Assembly (NCBI GenBank): GCA_900319525.1
Contig: ONOU01000015.1
Span: forward strand, 20,867-84,866
Reading direction: 5' to 3'
DNA length: 64,000 bases
From: an uncultured Prevotellaceae bacterium
GTDB lineage: Bacteria > Bacteroidota > Bacteroidia > Bacteroidales > Muribaculaceae
Shown here: positions 17,901 through 26,364 of the stretch, in pieces
Layout: each line of letters begins with the position of its first letter
Position numbering within the stretch: the first letter of the stretch is position 1
Program-made: the position numbers and the translations under genes
The notes under the pieces: generated by a model
What the model saw: only the letters and a program-made list of their open reading frames with translations
What the model was told of the DNA's origin: nothing
The model's database searches: none

Positions 17901-20900
17901 AGCATCGCCTGTCGCCGTCTGGCGCAGATGGCTCAGTTCCTCCTCTTGAGCCTCGCTGACGATGGACAGCTGGCGCAATTTGGCCTGTGGTTGCTCCATC
18001 ATCCGGTTGGCCACGGCCACGATACTCTCGGCCAAGCCTCGGCCGATGCGCTCGCTGTAAATCGAGTCATCATACTGGACAACGACGCCACGGCTCTCGA
18101 TCTTGATGTTGATTTTGAACTTGGGCACATTGAGCTCCAGCAGTTCCTGGCCAATGGCTTTGCCGTTCACGGTATATTGCGAGAGCACGCCCACCTGATA
18201 GGCATAGGCAATCGCGGGACGGAAGCCGTAGTCGGTGGCGATGCGGGCAAAGGGGTAGTCCTCGTGGCGCAGCGTCTGGTCAAACGTGTCGCTGGCATGC
18301 TTCAGGAAATCGCTCACGGTCACGTCGTCGATGCTCATGCCCAGGGCAAGCGTGTTGACAAACATGCCCACCGTGTCGGCAATCTTGAGGTTGCTGCGGC
18401 CGCTGCTCACGGTACACAGATAGACGTCACGGTTGTTGGTATAGCGCGACACCACATAAGCCGTTGCACCCAGGAACAGGTGGGCCGGGGTGATTTCCTG
18501 CTGGCGGCAGAAGTCGGCGGCACGTTCCAGATCGGCCGGGCATACGGCCTCGCCGATGAAGCCTTGCATGTCGCTCTTGGGCAGGTCGGCGGGAATCTCG
18601 CTGGCACCCTCGCAGGTCTGCAACCGCTCGGCAAAGAACTGTTGTGAAGCCTTGAAGGCGTCGGTTTCCTCGGCGGCCTGCTGGTCGGTGACGAAGTCCA
18701 GATAGTTATAGGTCTCCTTCTCGACCTGCTTGCCCTCCATGGCGCTATTGATCTGGCGGATGAGCAGGTCGGCCGAGCCTCCGTCAAATACCAGATGGTG
18801 CATATCCAGTAGCAGGTAAACCCCGCTGAGTGTCTTGACAACCTCGGCACGGTAGAGTGGTGCCTTCTGCAGATTGAACGGACGCACGAACTCGTTCTTG
18901 TATTTTGCCAGTTCCTCGTCGCTCATTTCTACGATATTCACCTCGACGGGAACACTGCCGTCGGTCGTCTGGATGATGCTGTCGCCCTCGGTCGTGAAGT
19001 GAACACTGAGCTCGGGATGGGCCTCAATCACGCGTTTAACGGCGTCGGCCAGAGCCTGTGGGTCGGTCCCTTCGGGATAGGACAGCAGGTAAGGGATGTT
19101 GTAGATGGTCGATGCCGGATTCTTCAGGCAGTCGAAATAGACACCTGTCTGGGCATAGGACAGCGGGGCGCTGGTTATGGCCTCATGGGTGGGAGACGCT
19201 GGATTTTGCGTCTCTACCGATCCTCCAGCGAGCAGATGCTTGAGGATGTCGTTCTCGATCGACTGGATGGTACCCGCTTTTACCAGGCTGCGGGAGTCGA
19301 GCATCACGCCGTAGCGCTTGTTGATCTGGACGGCCAGTTTAATGGCCGAGATGGAAGTCAGTCCGGCGTAGCCCAGCACTGTTGTCACGCCAAATTCAGT
19401 GTTGTTGACAATCTCGGCGACAATCTGGTGCAGTTCCTGTTCCAGCACGTTCATGGGCACGTTGGCCTCCTCGATAGCGGCTGCCTTCTTCTCGGGTTTA
19501 GGCAGGGCGCGCTTGTTCACCTTCTGGTTCTGGTTCAGCGGGATGGCATCAATCTGCATCGTCACGGCAGGCACCATGTAAGGGGGCTTCTGGTCCATGA
19601 TGAAGTTGTTGAGTGCCTCGATATCCACTTGGCTGTCGCTCACGATATATGCTGCGATGAACTTGCCGCCGCCTTCCTCGTCAAAGGCCTGTACCGTGGC
19701 ATCCTTGATGCCAGGGAACTCGCGGATGACACCCTCGACCTCCTTGAGCTCGATGCGGAAGCCGCGTATCTTGACCTGCCCGTCGCGACGTCCCACGAAC
19801 TGGATGTCGCCCGACGGCAGATAGCGCACGATGTCACCCGTGCGATAGACGCGGGCATATTTCTCCTCGCTGGTAAACGGGTTGGCGATATAGACCTCGG
19901 TCGTCTTCTCGGGCCTGTTGAGGTAGCCGCGGCTCACCTGGGGACCTGCTACCCACAACTCGCCGGCTGCGCCGACGGGCAAGCGGTGACCTTGCGGGTC
20001 AACGATGTAGAGCCGCATGTTGTCCAGCGGCTTGCCGATGGGGATTTCTTTCATCTTCTTGTCCACGAGATAGGTGGTGGTGAAGATGGTGCACTCGGTG
20101 GGACCGTAAACATTGAAGAAATTGAAGCCCTGCGGGGGCGTGAGTGAAGCCAGTTTCTCGCCGCCGGTAGATAAATGCAACAGCGAGTGGTTCTCGATGC
20201 TGGTGGCGAACTGGTAGCCCACCTGGGTGGTCATGAACGAGTGGGTGATGTGCTCCTGCTCGAAGTAATCGTTCAGGGCAATAAGGTCTAGGCGCAGTTC
20301 CTCGGGGACGATATAGACCGTGGCACCGCAGGTGAGCGCCGGGTACATGTCCATCATGCAGGCGTCAAAGCCGTAGCTGGCATAAGCAGCCACGTTGTGC
20401 TCGGGATGGAGGTCATAGTACCGCTGGTACCAGTGGCAGAAGGCCACCAGGTTACCATGCGTCAACTGGCATCCCTTGGGAATGCCCGTCGAGCCCGAGG
20501 TATAGAGCATGATGAACAAATTGTCGGGTTGGATCTCCACGTCGGGAGCAGATTGTGCGGGCAGTGCCATGATGTCCTTGGTCAGCAGCACTTCACCTTG
20601 ATATTCATCAACGATGGGTCGCAGTTCCTCGTCGGCAATGAGCAGCTTGGCGCTGGCATCCTGCATCATGAAGTTGAGGCGCTCCTTGGGGTAACTCGGG
20701 TCGAGCGGCTGATAGGCACAGCCTGCCTTGAGCACGCCTAGCGAGGCGATGGCCATCCACTCGCAGCGCGGTATCAGCACCGACACCACATCCTCGGTCT
20801 GGAGCCCCAGGGTGGCAAGATGTGCTGCAATGCGGTCGCTGATCTCGTCCACCTGCTTGTAAGTGAATGACTTGTCCTTGTAAACCACTGCCACGTTCTG

Positions 20901-22241
20901 AGGCGTGGCTTGTACCTGCTGCTTGAACAGTGAGACGATGGTTTGGCTGGCATCATAGTCCACATCATTCTCGTTGAAGCTGTCGAGTGTCTCTATCTGT
21001 GATGCCGTGGTGATATCCACCTCGCGCAGGTACTGCTGGCTGATAAAGCCTTCAAGCACGGCCTCGTAGCTCTCCAGAATCTGGCTGATGAAAGCCTGGG
21101 AATACTCGTTGGCGTTGTATTCGGCCTTAACCTGGCACTTGCCGTCCTGGATAAAGACTTTCATGTAGAAGGAAGCGTCCAGCGTACTGTTGCCAATGCG
21201 GATGGTCTGCATCGGCTTGCCGCCCATCGTTTCGTTGTCAAACAGCTGGCCGTGCCATGCAAACATCGAGTTGCTCTGCAGATTCAGGTCGGTCATCACG
21301 TCGCTGTAGGTATAAGCCTCGTGCTTGCGGCAACCGCCCATCTGCTCCTGTCCCTGTTGCAGCAGTTCGAGCACAGTGGTATCGGTGGTGAATTTGGCAT
21401 AAACAGGCAGCGTCTTGACTGTCATGCCTACCGAGTGGCTAAAGCGCTTGTCCGAGCGCCCGTTATATACTGTTGTGAACAGCGATTCCTGCTCATTGTT
21501 GAATTTGGCCAGCAGGAAGGCATAGGCCGTGGTAAACAGCGTGCTCTTGAACACGCCGTGTTGCTTGCAGTAGTCATCCACGCGGCCCAGGTCGAGCGAG
21601 AGGGTGCGCAGCAGGTGGTCCTCGCGGTGCTCAGGCTCTTCCAGGTCAGGCATGAACTGGGTGAAGGTGTCGCCGCAGTCAAAGTTGGCGGCATACCATT
21701 GACGGCCCTCGTTCAGCGCCTCGGTCTGCCGCAATTGGGCCTCGGCCTCGGCCACCTGCATGAGCGTCAGCTCCTCGGGGGCAATGGGCTCACCGCGATA
21801 GGCCTTGTCGATATCTTGCAGCATGATCTGCATCGACGTGCCGTCCACGATGATGTGATGGTAATCCAAAAACAGGTAATAGTGTTCCTTGTTGCGCATG
21901 AGCTTAACGTGGAACAGGCGGCCACCATTGATGTCGTAGGGTGTGACCAGCTTGGGCTTTTCGAGCTCGATGTCCTCGATGTCCTCGATAGCGAGCGACC
22001 AGGGCTCATTGTCCATGTCGAGCGTCTGGATGGGGTCACCGTTGTCGTTTAACTCAATGCGAGTGAACAGGGTGGGGTGGGCCTTGAATGCGGTCTCGAT
22101 AGCAGCAAGCAAGCGCTCACCGTCCAGTGAACGGTCCAGTACATAAATGTAGGGGAGGTTGTAAAAGGCTTCACCACCATGGCTGGCACATTCTACATAG
22201 ATTCCAAATTGGGAGGTTGATAATGGTGCTGATAGTTTCAT
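14991..22241 (-). CDS. Two-module nonribosomal peptide synthetase with terminal reductase (C-A-T-C-A-T-R)
   Basis: 2416 aa. C1 (about 1-410) has HHIIVDG (128-134); A1 (430-915) has LYTSGSTGIPKG (579-590); T1 carries Ser963 in GLTSISAIKL rather than the usual LGGxS. C2 (1020-1435) has HHLVFDG (1148-1154); A2 (1450-1935) has YTSGSTGRPKG; T2 has Ser1980 in FFELGGTSL. The reductase (2055-2416) has TGATGYLG (2061-2068) and Y2213-x3-K2217. The last step should therefore be NADPH-dependent release of the thioester as an aldehyde. The starting C domain has no loading module, fitting N-acylation of the first amino acid. Hand-aligned specificity residues are DAMQSGVIFK (A1) and DAQSVACVAK (A2); I cannot assign substrates. 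Gut NRPSs of this architecture are known to make dipeptide aldehydes and pyrazinones that inhibit proteases. Confidence 0.95.
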   Translation of the reverse strand: MKLSAPLSTSQFGIYVECASHGGEAFYNLPYIYVLDRSLDGERLLAAIETAFKAHPTLFTRIELNDNGDPIQTLDMDNEPWSLAIEDIEDIELEKPKLVTPYDINGGRLFHVKLMRNKEHYYLFLDYHHIIVDGTSMQIMLQDIDKAYRGEPIAPEELTLMQVAEAEAQLRQTEALNEGRQWYAANFDCGDTFTQFMPDLEEPEHREDHLLRTLSLDLGRVDDYCKQHGVFKSTLFTTAYAFLLAKFNNEQESLFTTVYNGRSDKRFSHSVGMTVKTLPVYAKFTTDTTVLELLQQGQEQMGGCRKHEAYTYSDVMTDLNLQSNSMFAWHGQLFDNETMGGKPMQTIRIGNSTLDASFYMKVFIQDGKCQVKAEYNANEYSQAFISQILESYEAVLEGFISQQYLREVDITTASQIETLDSFNENDVDYDASQTIVSLFKQQVQATPQNVAVVYKDKSFTYKQVDEISDRIAAHLATLGLQTEDVVSVLIPRCEWMAIASLGVLKAGCAYQPLDPSYPKERLNFMMQDASAKLLIADEELRPIVDEYQGEVLLTKDIMALPAQSAPDVEIQPDNLFIMLYTSGSTGIPKGCQLTHGNLVAFCHWYQRYYDLHPEHNVAAYASYGFDACMMDMYPALTCGATVYIVPEELRLDLIALNDYFEQEHITHSFMTTQVGYQFATSIENHSLLHLSTGGEKLASLTPPQGFNFFNVYGPTECTIFTTTYLVDKKMKEIPIGKPLDNMRLYIVDPQGHRLPVGAAGELWVAGPQVSRGYLNRPEKTTEVYIANPFTSEEKYARVYRTGDIVRYLPSGDIQFVGRRDGQVKIRGFRIELKEVEGVIREFPGIKDATVQAFDEEGGGKFIAAYIVSDSQVDIEALNNFIMDQKPPYMVPAVTMQIDAIPLNQNQKVNKRALPKPEKKAAAIEEANVPMNVLEQELHQIVAEIVNNTEFGVTTVLGYAGLTSISAIKLAVQINKRYGVMLDSRSLVKAGTIQSIENDILKHLLAGGSVETQNPASPTHEAITSAPLSYAQTGVYFDCLKNPASTIYNIPYLLSYPEGTDPQALADAVKRVIEAHPELSVHFTTEGDSIIQTTDGSVPVEVNIVEMSDEELAKYKNEFVRPFNLQKAPLYRAEVVKTLSGVYLLLDMHHLVFDGGSADLLIRQINSAMEGKQVEKETYNYLDFVTDQQAAEETDAFKASQQFFAERLQTCEGASEIPADLPKSDMQGFIGEAVCPADLERAADFCRQQEITPAHLFLGATAYVVSRYTNNRDVYLCTVSSGRSNLKIADTVGMFVNTLALGMSIDDVTVSDFLKHASDTFDQTLRHEDYPFARIATDYGFRPAIAYAYQVGVLSQYTVNGKAIGQELLELNVPKFKINIKIESRGVVVQYDDSIYSERIGRGLAESIVAVANRMMEQPQAKLRQLSIVSEAQEEELSHLRQTATGDAPFTFFHECIGHFAQTQPDHEALVATDGRFSYKEMDEVTTRIAAALQSRGVKERDRVALLLPRTSRLILALFGVLKSGAAYIPCDPEYPADRVKLILEDSEARYIITTADRMDTVPADKAINVEELIAAHDDYHAPDITPDDLAYLIYTSGSTGRPKGVMLHHRGICNYLYGHPANVFANGVMTDAKRIMSVTTISFDAALQDIGTAYFNGKTLVVATEEQANNPLDLARLINEEHVNMVSGTPSRWMTWLTSEDFCDAISSINIVRAGGEKFSDQLLEQLRKVTKARIFNCYGPTEITVASNNSELTHAETVTVGKPQLNVIEYIVDQDGNELPVGVVGELYIGGRGVAHGYNNLDEMTRERFVDYHGTRIYKSGDYAKWLPDGNVVILGRTDHQIKLRGLRIELGEIENVMLKVEGLKKVVILIRKINDKEHLCAYYTADREIAPDALKAEISKSLTQYMVPTAYLQLKEMPMTPNGKTDVKALPEPELAISSAYVEPANDTERTFCDIFAGILQMDKVGATDNFFELGGTSLVVTRVIIEADKLGLHVAYGDVFANPTPRKLARLITGESVNEGDDEVTGFDYTAINNLLQKNTLDVFRKGERQQLGNVLLTGATGYLGIHILRELIDSDAENIYCLVRGKNEEAAASRLRTLLFYYFSDAFKDLFGKRLHIVLGDVTSDFGEGLQVDTIFNCAAIVKHFSEGTEIEDVNIGGAQRCVDYCVKTGAKLVHVSTASTRGLWAGEVKNDIFTEQRLYMGQYLGNKYIYSKFMAERVILNAVALHGLNAKIMRVGNLAARSTDGEFQANFSTNSFMGRIKVYNMLGCCPYSMRNKQVEFSPINEVAHAIVLLSSTPKECTVFHPYNIHGQFLGDVLTGLDTVGNGVRFVEQEEFAAAMDEAKSDPQKARQMSSLLAYQDMAHGQKTTDVKRDNDYTTQVLYRLGFAWSPTSWDYVERMLTAIGTLGFFDM

Positions 22242-22265
22242 ATTACTTGTTTTTGGGTTTTGTTA

Positions 22266-23633
22266 TTACCATTTTGTTGTGAAAATGCGCGGGTTGATGT
22301 TGAGCGAAATCCAACCCCAGCGCAAGGAATTCTCGTTACCCGAACGCTTGAGCCGGTCCATCGTTTCGCTACCCCACATCAGTGAAAGGCCCGCTGACAT
22401 GGCCACGTCGCGCGTGAGGGCATATCTGACTTGCAATTCCCACTCATGTCCAAGCGTCTTACCCATGTCTTCAAGCTTGGTGGCCGTTGCAAAATAATGA
22501 TATGACGTGCTTAGGTCCAAAGCCTTGATGGGGCAGTATGAGCCACCGATATATGCGTTCTGCAATCCAGGGGTGAACCCGAACAGATAGGTGCTCACAT
22601 AGAAGAAGTCCATGGCACCATAGAACTTGTGGTGCGAGCCATATACTGTACTGAAGCCCTTGATGACTTCGTGGCGAGTCATTCCGATTGTGCCCTCAGT
22701 TGGCACTGCAAAGTATTTGTCGCCGCTCAGGTAGTCAAATCCGGCTGTGATACTGTAGGATTGCGAAGGACTATAGGTGATCTTGCCACTGGCCATCCAG
22801 GCATCGATCTTCATGTTTGTCTCGTTGTGGCCAAACTGGTGATAATAGGACGCCGATGCCCTCCAGTGCTTGGGTTGAAACAGCACATAGCCACCCAGCA
22901 GGTGCTGAAAAATGGTTTTGTCTTTCTCCAGACTAGCAATTTCGTCTTTGTCGGCCTGCATGCCTATGTTCATAAACAGCAATGAGGCTCCCAGCGGAAA
23001 GCGCGGCACGTCATAGTGGTACCACAAGGTCTGCATTGTCTTGTAGGGTTGTGCCCCGCCCGAGTAGAAACTGCCGCCACGGGTCATCACCTCGGCATTC
23101 TGGTTATAGGCCAAGATGGCATGCGCCTTGTGGCCGTGTCCCTCATAACCCAGACGCAGCACATCGTGTGACAGCGAGGCCATGGCCCAGTCATCCGAGC
23201 CGATGATGCGCTCATCGTCATAGTTGAGGGCAATGCGACCTATCTGGGCAAACAGGCCGTTGTGGGCCGTGAGTTTTGTCCAAGCCTCATGGATGTTGAA
23301 CGCCCCCTTTCCGGCCTGCCCCCACACGCCATTGTGCTGTGGCGTCACGCGTGCCTCCAGCCAGTCACGCTTGTAGTTGATGGGGAGGCGCACGCGGCTC
23401 ATGATGAAGTTGGAACTGGCAATCGTCCCGCCGTCATCGCTTTCGCTTCCTTCATCGGCCGAGGGTAAACCACCATAGCGGGTCTCGCCACGGGTCATGA
23501 ACTGCAACGATATGTCCAACTGGTTCAGTGGCTCAGCGATGGTATCGGTTGCGGGCTGCCCTTGGGCGATGAAGCAAGGCAAGAGGATAGCGGCAAGCAT
23601 CCACCGCTTGATGTTGTTGAGCTTGAATAACAT
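22266..23633 (-). CDS. Outer-membrane beta-barrel protein (alginate-export/porin-like) in the NRPS operon
   Basis: 455 aa. Signal peptide (about 1-26, ending FIAQGQ), then a series of alternating amphipathic strands typical of a 16- to 18-strand barrel, ending in the aromatic Trp of FTTKW. Stretches such as EARVTPQHNGVWGQ, FNIHEAWTKL and LFAQIGRIALNYDDERIIG resemble the alginate_exp group of barrels. It starts ten bases upstream-to-downstream from the STAS gene and ends 24 bases before the NRPS start, so it is very probably co-transcribed. It could let the peptide product or a precursor across the outer membrane (inference). Porin substrate cannot be read from sequence. Confidence 0.8.
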   Translation of the reverse strand: MLFKLNNIKRWMLAAILLPCFIAQGQPATDTIAEPLNQLDISLQFMTRGETRYGGLPSADEGSESDDGGTIASSNFIMSRVRLPINYKRDWLEARVTPQHNGVWGQAGKGAFNIHEAWTKLTAHNGLFAQIGRIALNYDDERIIGSDDWAMASLSHDVLRLGYEGHGHKAHAILAYNQNAEVMTRGGSFYSGGAQPYKTMQTLWYHYDVPRFPLGASLLFMNIGMQADKDEIASLEKDKTIFQHLLGGYVLFQPKHWRASASYYHQFGHNETNMKIDAWMASGKITYSPSQSYSITAGFDYLSGDKYFAVPTEGTIGMTRHEVIKGFSTVYGSHHKFYGAMDFFYVSTYLFGFTPGLQNAYIGGSYCPIKALDLSTSYHYFATATKLEDMGKTLGHEWELQVRYALTRDVAMSAGLSLMWGSETMDRLKRSGNENSLRWGWISLNINPRIFTTKW

Positions 23634-23642
23634 GGATTGTGA

Positions 23643-23948
23643 TCATTCAAACTCAAACAAGTTGATAAACCCTGTAATCTTGAAAACGTTCTTGATGTCC
23701 TCATTCACGTTGCGCAGGATGACGCGTTTGCCCTTGGCCTTGGTCTTCTTAAGCACGTCAAGCAGGATGCGCAAGCCGCTGGATGCGATATACTCCAGCT
23801 CCTGGCACTCAATGGTGATGTCTTTGCCTTCCTCTCTAGCGGTAATGGGCCTGAGGGTCTGTTCGGTCTCGATGGCGGCTGCCGTGTCGAGCGATCCGAT
23901 CATGGTGACGATAGTCATGCCGTCAAGTTCTTGAATTGTCGTTTTCAT
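23643..23948 (-). CDS. STAS-domain anti-sigma-factor antagonist
   Basis: 101 aa single STAS domain of the SpoIIAA/RsbV type. The phosphorylation-site loop is YIASSGLRILLDVL, with the regulatory serine at 56 or 57 (SpoIIAA-type SSG). In partner switching this serine is phosphorylated by an RsbW-like kinase and dephosphorylated by a SpoIIE-type phosphatase; both activities are fused in the protein encoded immediately upstream (29-base gap). Bacteroidota have few classical sigma-B-like factors, so the final target may be a different protein rather than a sigma factor. Confidence 0.93.
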   Translation of the reverse strand: MKTTIQELDGMTIVTMIGSLDTAAAIETEQTLRPITAREEGKDITIECQELEYIASSGLRILLDVLKKTKAKGKRVILRNVNEDIKNVFKITGFINLFEFE

Positions 23949-23977
23949 CTTTAGTCTTATTTGTTGTTATAATATTG

Positions 23978-26191
23978 TTATTGTTTAGGTTGTAAATCTT
24001 TCTTGAGGGTGAGCACATTATTGCCGTCGATGCGCTCATAGTTGATGCTGTCCATCAGTTGCTGCACCAACAGAATGCCTAGGCCGCCAATGGGGCGGTC
24101 CTCGGCGCTGAGTGTGATGTCGGCGTCACCGCCTTGTGTCGGGTCAAAGGCCTTACCCTGGTCGGTGATGATGAATTTGAGCCATTGCTCGGTGGCCCTC
24201 GCTTCCACGGTAATGTTTCCCTTGGTGCCCAGGGGATAGGCATAGCTCATCACGTTGACCACAGCCTCCTCAACCGCCAGCATGAGTTGTGACGATACAG
24301 AGTGGTTAAGGTTTAATTTGCCGGCTACCGATTGGATGAATTGGTTGAGTTCGGGCACCTGTTTCACGTCATTGCTCAGGTGTTTCGTCTCTTGCAGGAC
24401 GATGGCTTCCTCAGGTCGGTGATAGTGTATGGCGAGCATCGTCAGGTCATCACTCTGCTGGGCGCCGTCGGCAAACTCGGTGGCATGCTGATGCATGGCG
24501 TCCATCAGCACAGTGGGTGAGGTCTGCCCTTGTTCCAGATACTGCTGAGCCGTGTCGATGATGCGTTGCAGACCGAAGAGCTGGTGTGCCTCATTGCTGG
24601 CTTCGGTCAGACCGTCGGTATAGAGGAACAGGGTGGAACCGTTAGGTAACTGTTCCTGTTGCTGCACATACTTGAAGTCGTTGAACAGGCCAATGGGCAG
24701 ATTAGCGTTGACGGGAAGCGGATTTACACCATCGCTGATAATCAGCGGTGCGTCATGGCCTGCATTGCAGTAGCGCAGGCGTCCCGTGGGCAAGTCAAGC
24801 ACACCGATGAACAAGGTGACGAACATGTTGGTCTCGTTTCCTTCACAGGACGCTTCGTTGATCAGCTTCATGATGTGGGAGGGGTTGCTCTCGTGCATCG
24901 ACAGACTGCGGAACGAGGAGTGCACCACTGCCATTACCAGCGATGATGGAATCCCCTTGCCGCTCACATCGCCGATGCAGAAGAACAGTTTCTCGTCACG
25001 AATGAAGTAGTCAAACAAGTCGCCTCCCACTTCGAGAGCTGTGATCTGCTTGCCGCTCACGTCAACGTCGCCACGTGTGATGCTGTGGTTGGGAAGCATC
25101 TCGCTCTGGATCTTTTGTGCAATGTTCAACTCGCTGTCGGTGCGCTGCTTGTTCAGTCGTGATTCATGCAACCGTTTCACGTATTGGTTGACCCGGTATA
25201 AAATGAAGCCAATTAAGGAGAAAACACCCAAGATGAGTAGCAGGAAATTGCGGCGCATGGTCTTGAGCTTGCCGAACACCTCCTTGTCATAGCACACCAT
25301 CACTACCTTCCAGTGAGGTTGGCCCTTCATGTAGGCATAGTAAGCATAGCCCTTGCCGTTCTCCTTGTCGTGAAAGGTGATGATCTTGCTGTGTCCCGAA
25401 CTGCTGAGCTTGCGTTCACAGCAGGTGTCATTGATCATGCTCACTATTGTTGACACGTCACTGTGTTGGGTCTTGCTCGAATCGGGGCTGGAGATGAGCT
25501 GGCCATCCTCGGTGAGCAACAGGAAAAAAGTCGATGGGAAATTGTGTCGAGTGTTCAGGGTGTCAATGATGCCCTTGGTTGACAGGTCGATGCCAAATGC
25601 CCCGACGATTTTGCCGGTATTGTCGGTGAACGGCATAGCATAGGTGGTGACAATCTGCCCACTTGCTTCGGTATCCTGATAGGGGTCAGTCCAGTTTGAG
25701 AAGTTGCTCTCAACGGCCTCGTGGTAGAATTCCCGTTGGGTGTAGTCATGCGTTTTGCTGGCCAACTGCTTGGTGATGATGCTGTCGCCGCTGCGGATGG
25801 CAACTGGCTCAAAGTGATGTTCGCGGTTAGGGAAATAGCCGGGGATAAAGGCAACAAAACTGCTCATGACGTCACTGTTGGTGGCTACGAGGTGACCAAT
25901 GACATTGTAAATATTGTCGGGATCGTCGATTTGGCGTTGCACGGGCCACAGGTAGTTCTTAACCATCTTCTCGCTGGACTTGAGCATTCCCTTGACGCGT
26001 ATTGACTTGATCGTTAGTTCATTCTCGATTCTGTAGTCTAGCTCTTCCTTGACCAGGCTGTGAGCATAATTATACTGCACCAGTGACAGGAGCTCGATGA
26101 GCGCACCGGCAAGCAGAATGATTGCAATAGCCGACAGGGCTCGCCATGATCTGTGTCTCTTGATTATGTCTATGATAGGCCTTAACGTCAT
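23978..26191 (-). CDS. Membrane dCache sensor with SpoIIE/PP2C phosphatase and RsbW-like kinase domains
   Basis: About 737 aa from ATG 26191 (GTG 26215 is an alternative eight codons earlier). Order: membrane helix (about 18-45), periplasmic dCache-like sensor (about 50-310; TQREFYHEAVES and GAFGIDLST are typical), second helix (LLLILGVFSLIGFILYRV), linker helix, SpoIIE-type PP2C phosphatase (GGDLFDYF, GDVSGKGIPSSLVM, SDDLTMLAIHY), and a C-terminal GHKL kinase (LAVEEAVVNVMSYAY, ITDQGKAFDP, GGLGILLVQQL). It thus carries both the eraser and the writer of the STAS phosphoserine, controlled by an extracytoplasmic signal. First gene of the NRPS operon, with its own TACCTTTG -7 box. Confidence 0.93.
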   Translation of the reverse strand: MTLRPIIDIIKRHRSWRALSAIAIILLAGALIELLSLVQYNYAHSLVKEELDYRIENELTIKSIRVKGMLKSSEKMVKNYLWPVQRQIDDPDNIYNVIGHLVATNSDVMSSFVAFIPGYFPNREHHFEPVAIRSGDSIITKQLASKTHDYTQREFYHEAVESNFSNWTDPYQDTEASGQIVTTYAMPFTDNTGKIVGAFGIDLSTKGIIDTLNTRHNFPSTFFLLLTEDGQLISSPDSSKTQHSDVSTIVSMINDTCCERKLSSSGHSKIITFHDKENGKGYAYYAYMKGQPHWKVVMVCYDKEVFGKLKTMRRNFLLLILGVFSLIGFILYRVNQYVKRLHESRLNKQRTDSELNIAQKIQSEMLPNHSITRGDVDVSGKQITALEVGGDLFDYFIRDEKLFFCIGDVSGKGIPSSLVMAVVHSSFRSLSMHESNPSHIMKLINEASCEGNETNMFVTLFIGVLDLPTGRLRYCNAGHDAPLIISDGVNPLPVNANLPIGLFNDFKYVQQQEQLPNGSTLFLYTDGLTEASNEAHQLFGLQRIIDTAQQYLEQGQTSPTVLMDAMHQHATEFADGAQQSDDLTMLAIHYHRPEEAIVLQETKHLSNDVKQVPELNQFIQSVAGKLNLNHSVSSQLMLAVEEAVVNVMSYAYPLGTKGNITVEARATEQWLKFIITDQGKAFDPTQGGDADITLSAEDRPIGGLGILLVQQLMDSINYERIDGNNVLTLKKDLQPKQ

Positions 26192-26244
26192 TCTCAATCC
26201 TGCTAATAAATGCACATCTTCCTTGAATCATTCATATACTTTGC

Positions 26245-26252
26245 AAAGGTAT
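26245..26252 (-). promoter_or_regulatory. Promoter of the partner-switch/NRPS operon
   Basis: TACCTTTG on the minus strand about 55 bases before the ATG (30 before the GTG); the only recognisable Bacteroidota -7 box ahead of the six-gene run. I saw none in the short gaps inside the operon. Position accurate to one base. Confidence 0.55.
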
Positions 26253-26295
26253 GCTTTTTCTTTAATTCAAGTTTATTAAATAATGTATTTTTTAT

Positions 26296-26335
26296 AAAAA
26301 AAACGAGGCTACTAAATATGGTAACCTCGTTTGTG
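26296..26335 (-). terminator. typA terminator
   Basis: Read on the minus strand, AACGAGG-TTAC pairs with GTAG-CCTCGTT around an A/T-rich loop and is followed by a run of eight T. It lies about 30 bases after the typA stop. Confidence 0.8.
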
Positions 26336-26364
26336 ATAGCCTAGTAAGTATAGGCATGAACTGT

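Noticed and set aside
14991..22241. Carboxylic acid reductase or lysine-type (Lys2) reductase instead of an NRPS
   Set aside because: Those have one A-T-R unit; here two condensation domains with intact HHxxxDG and two complete modules are present.
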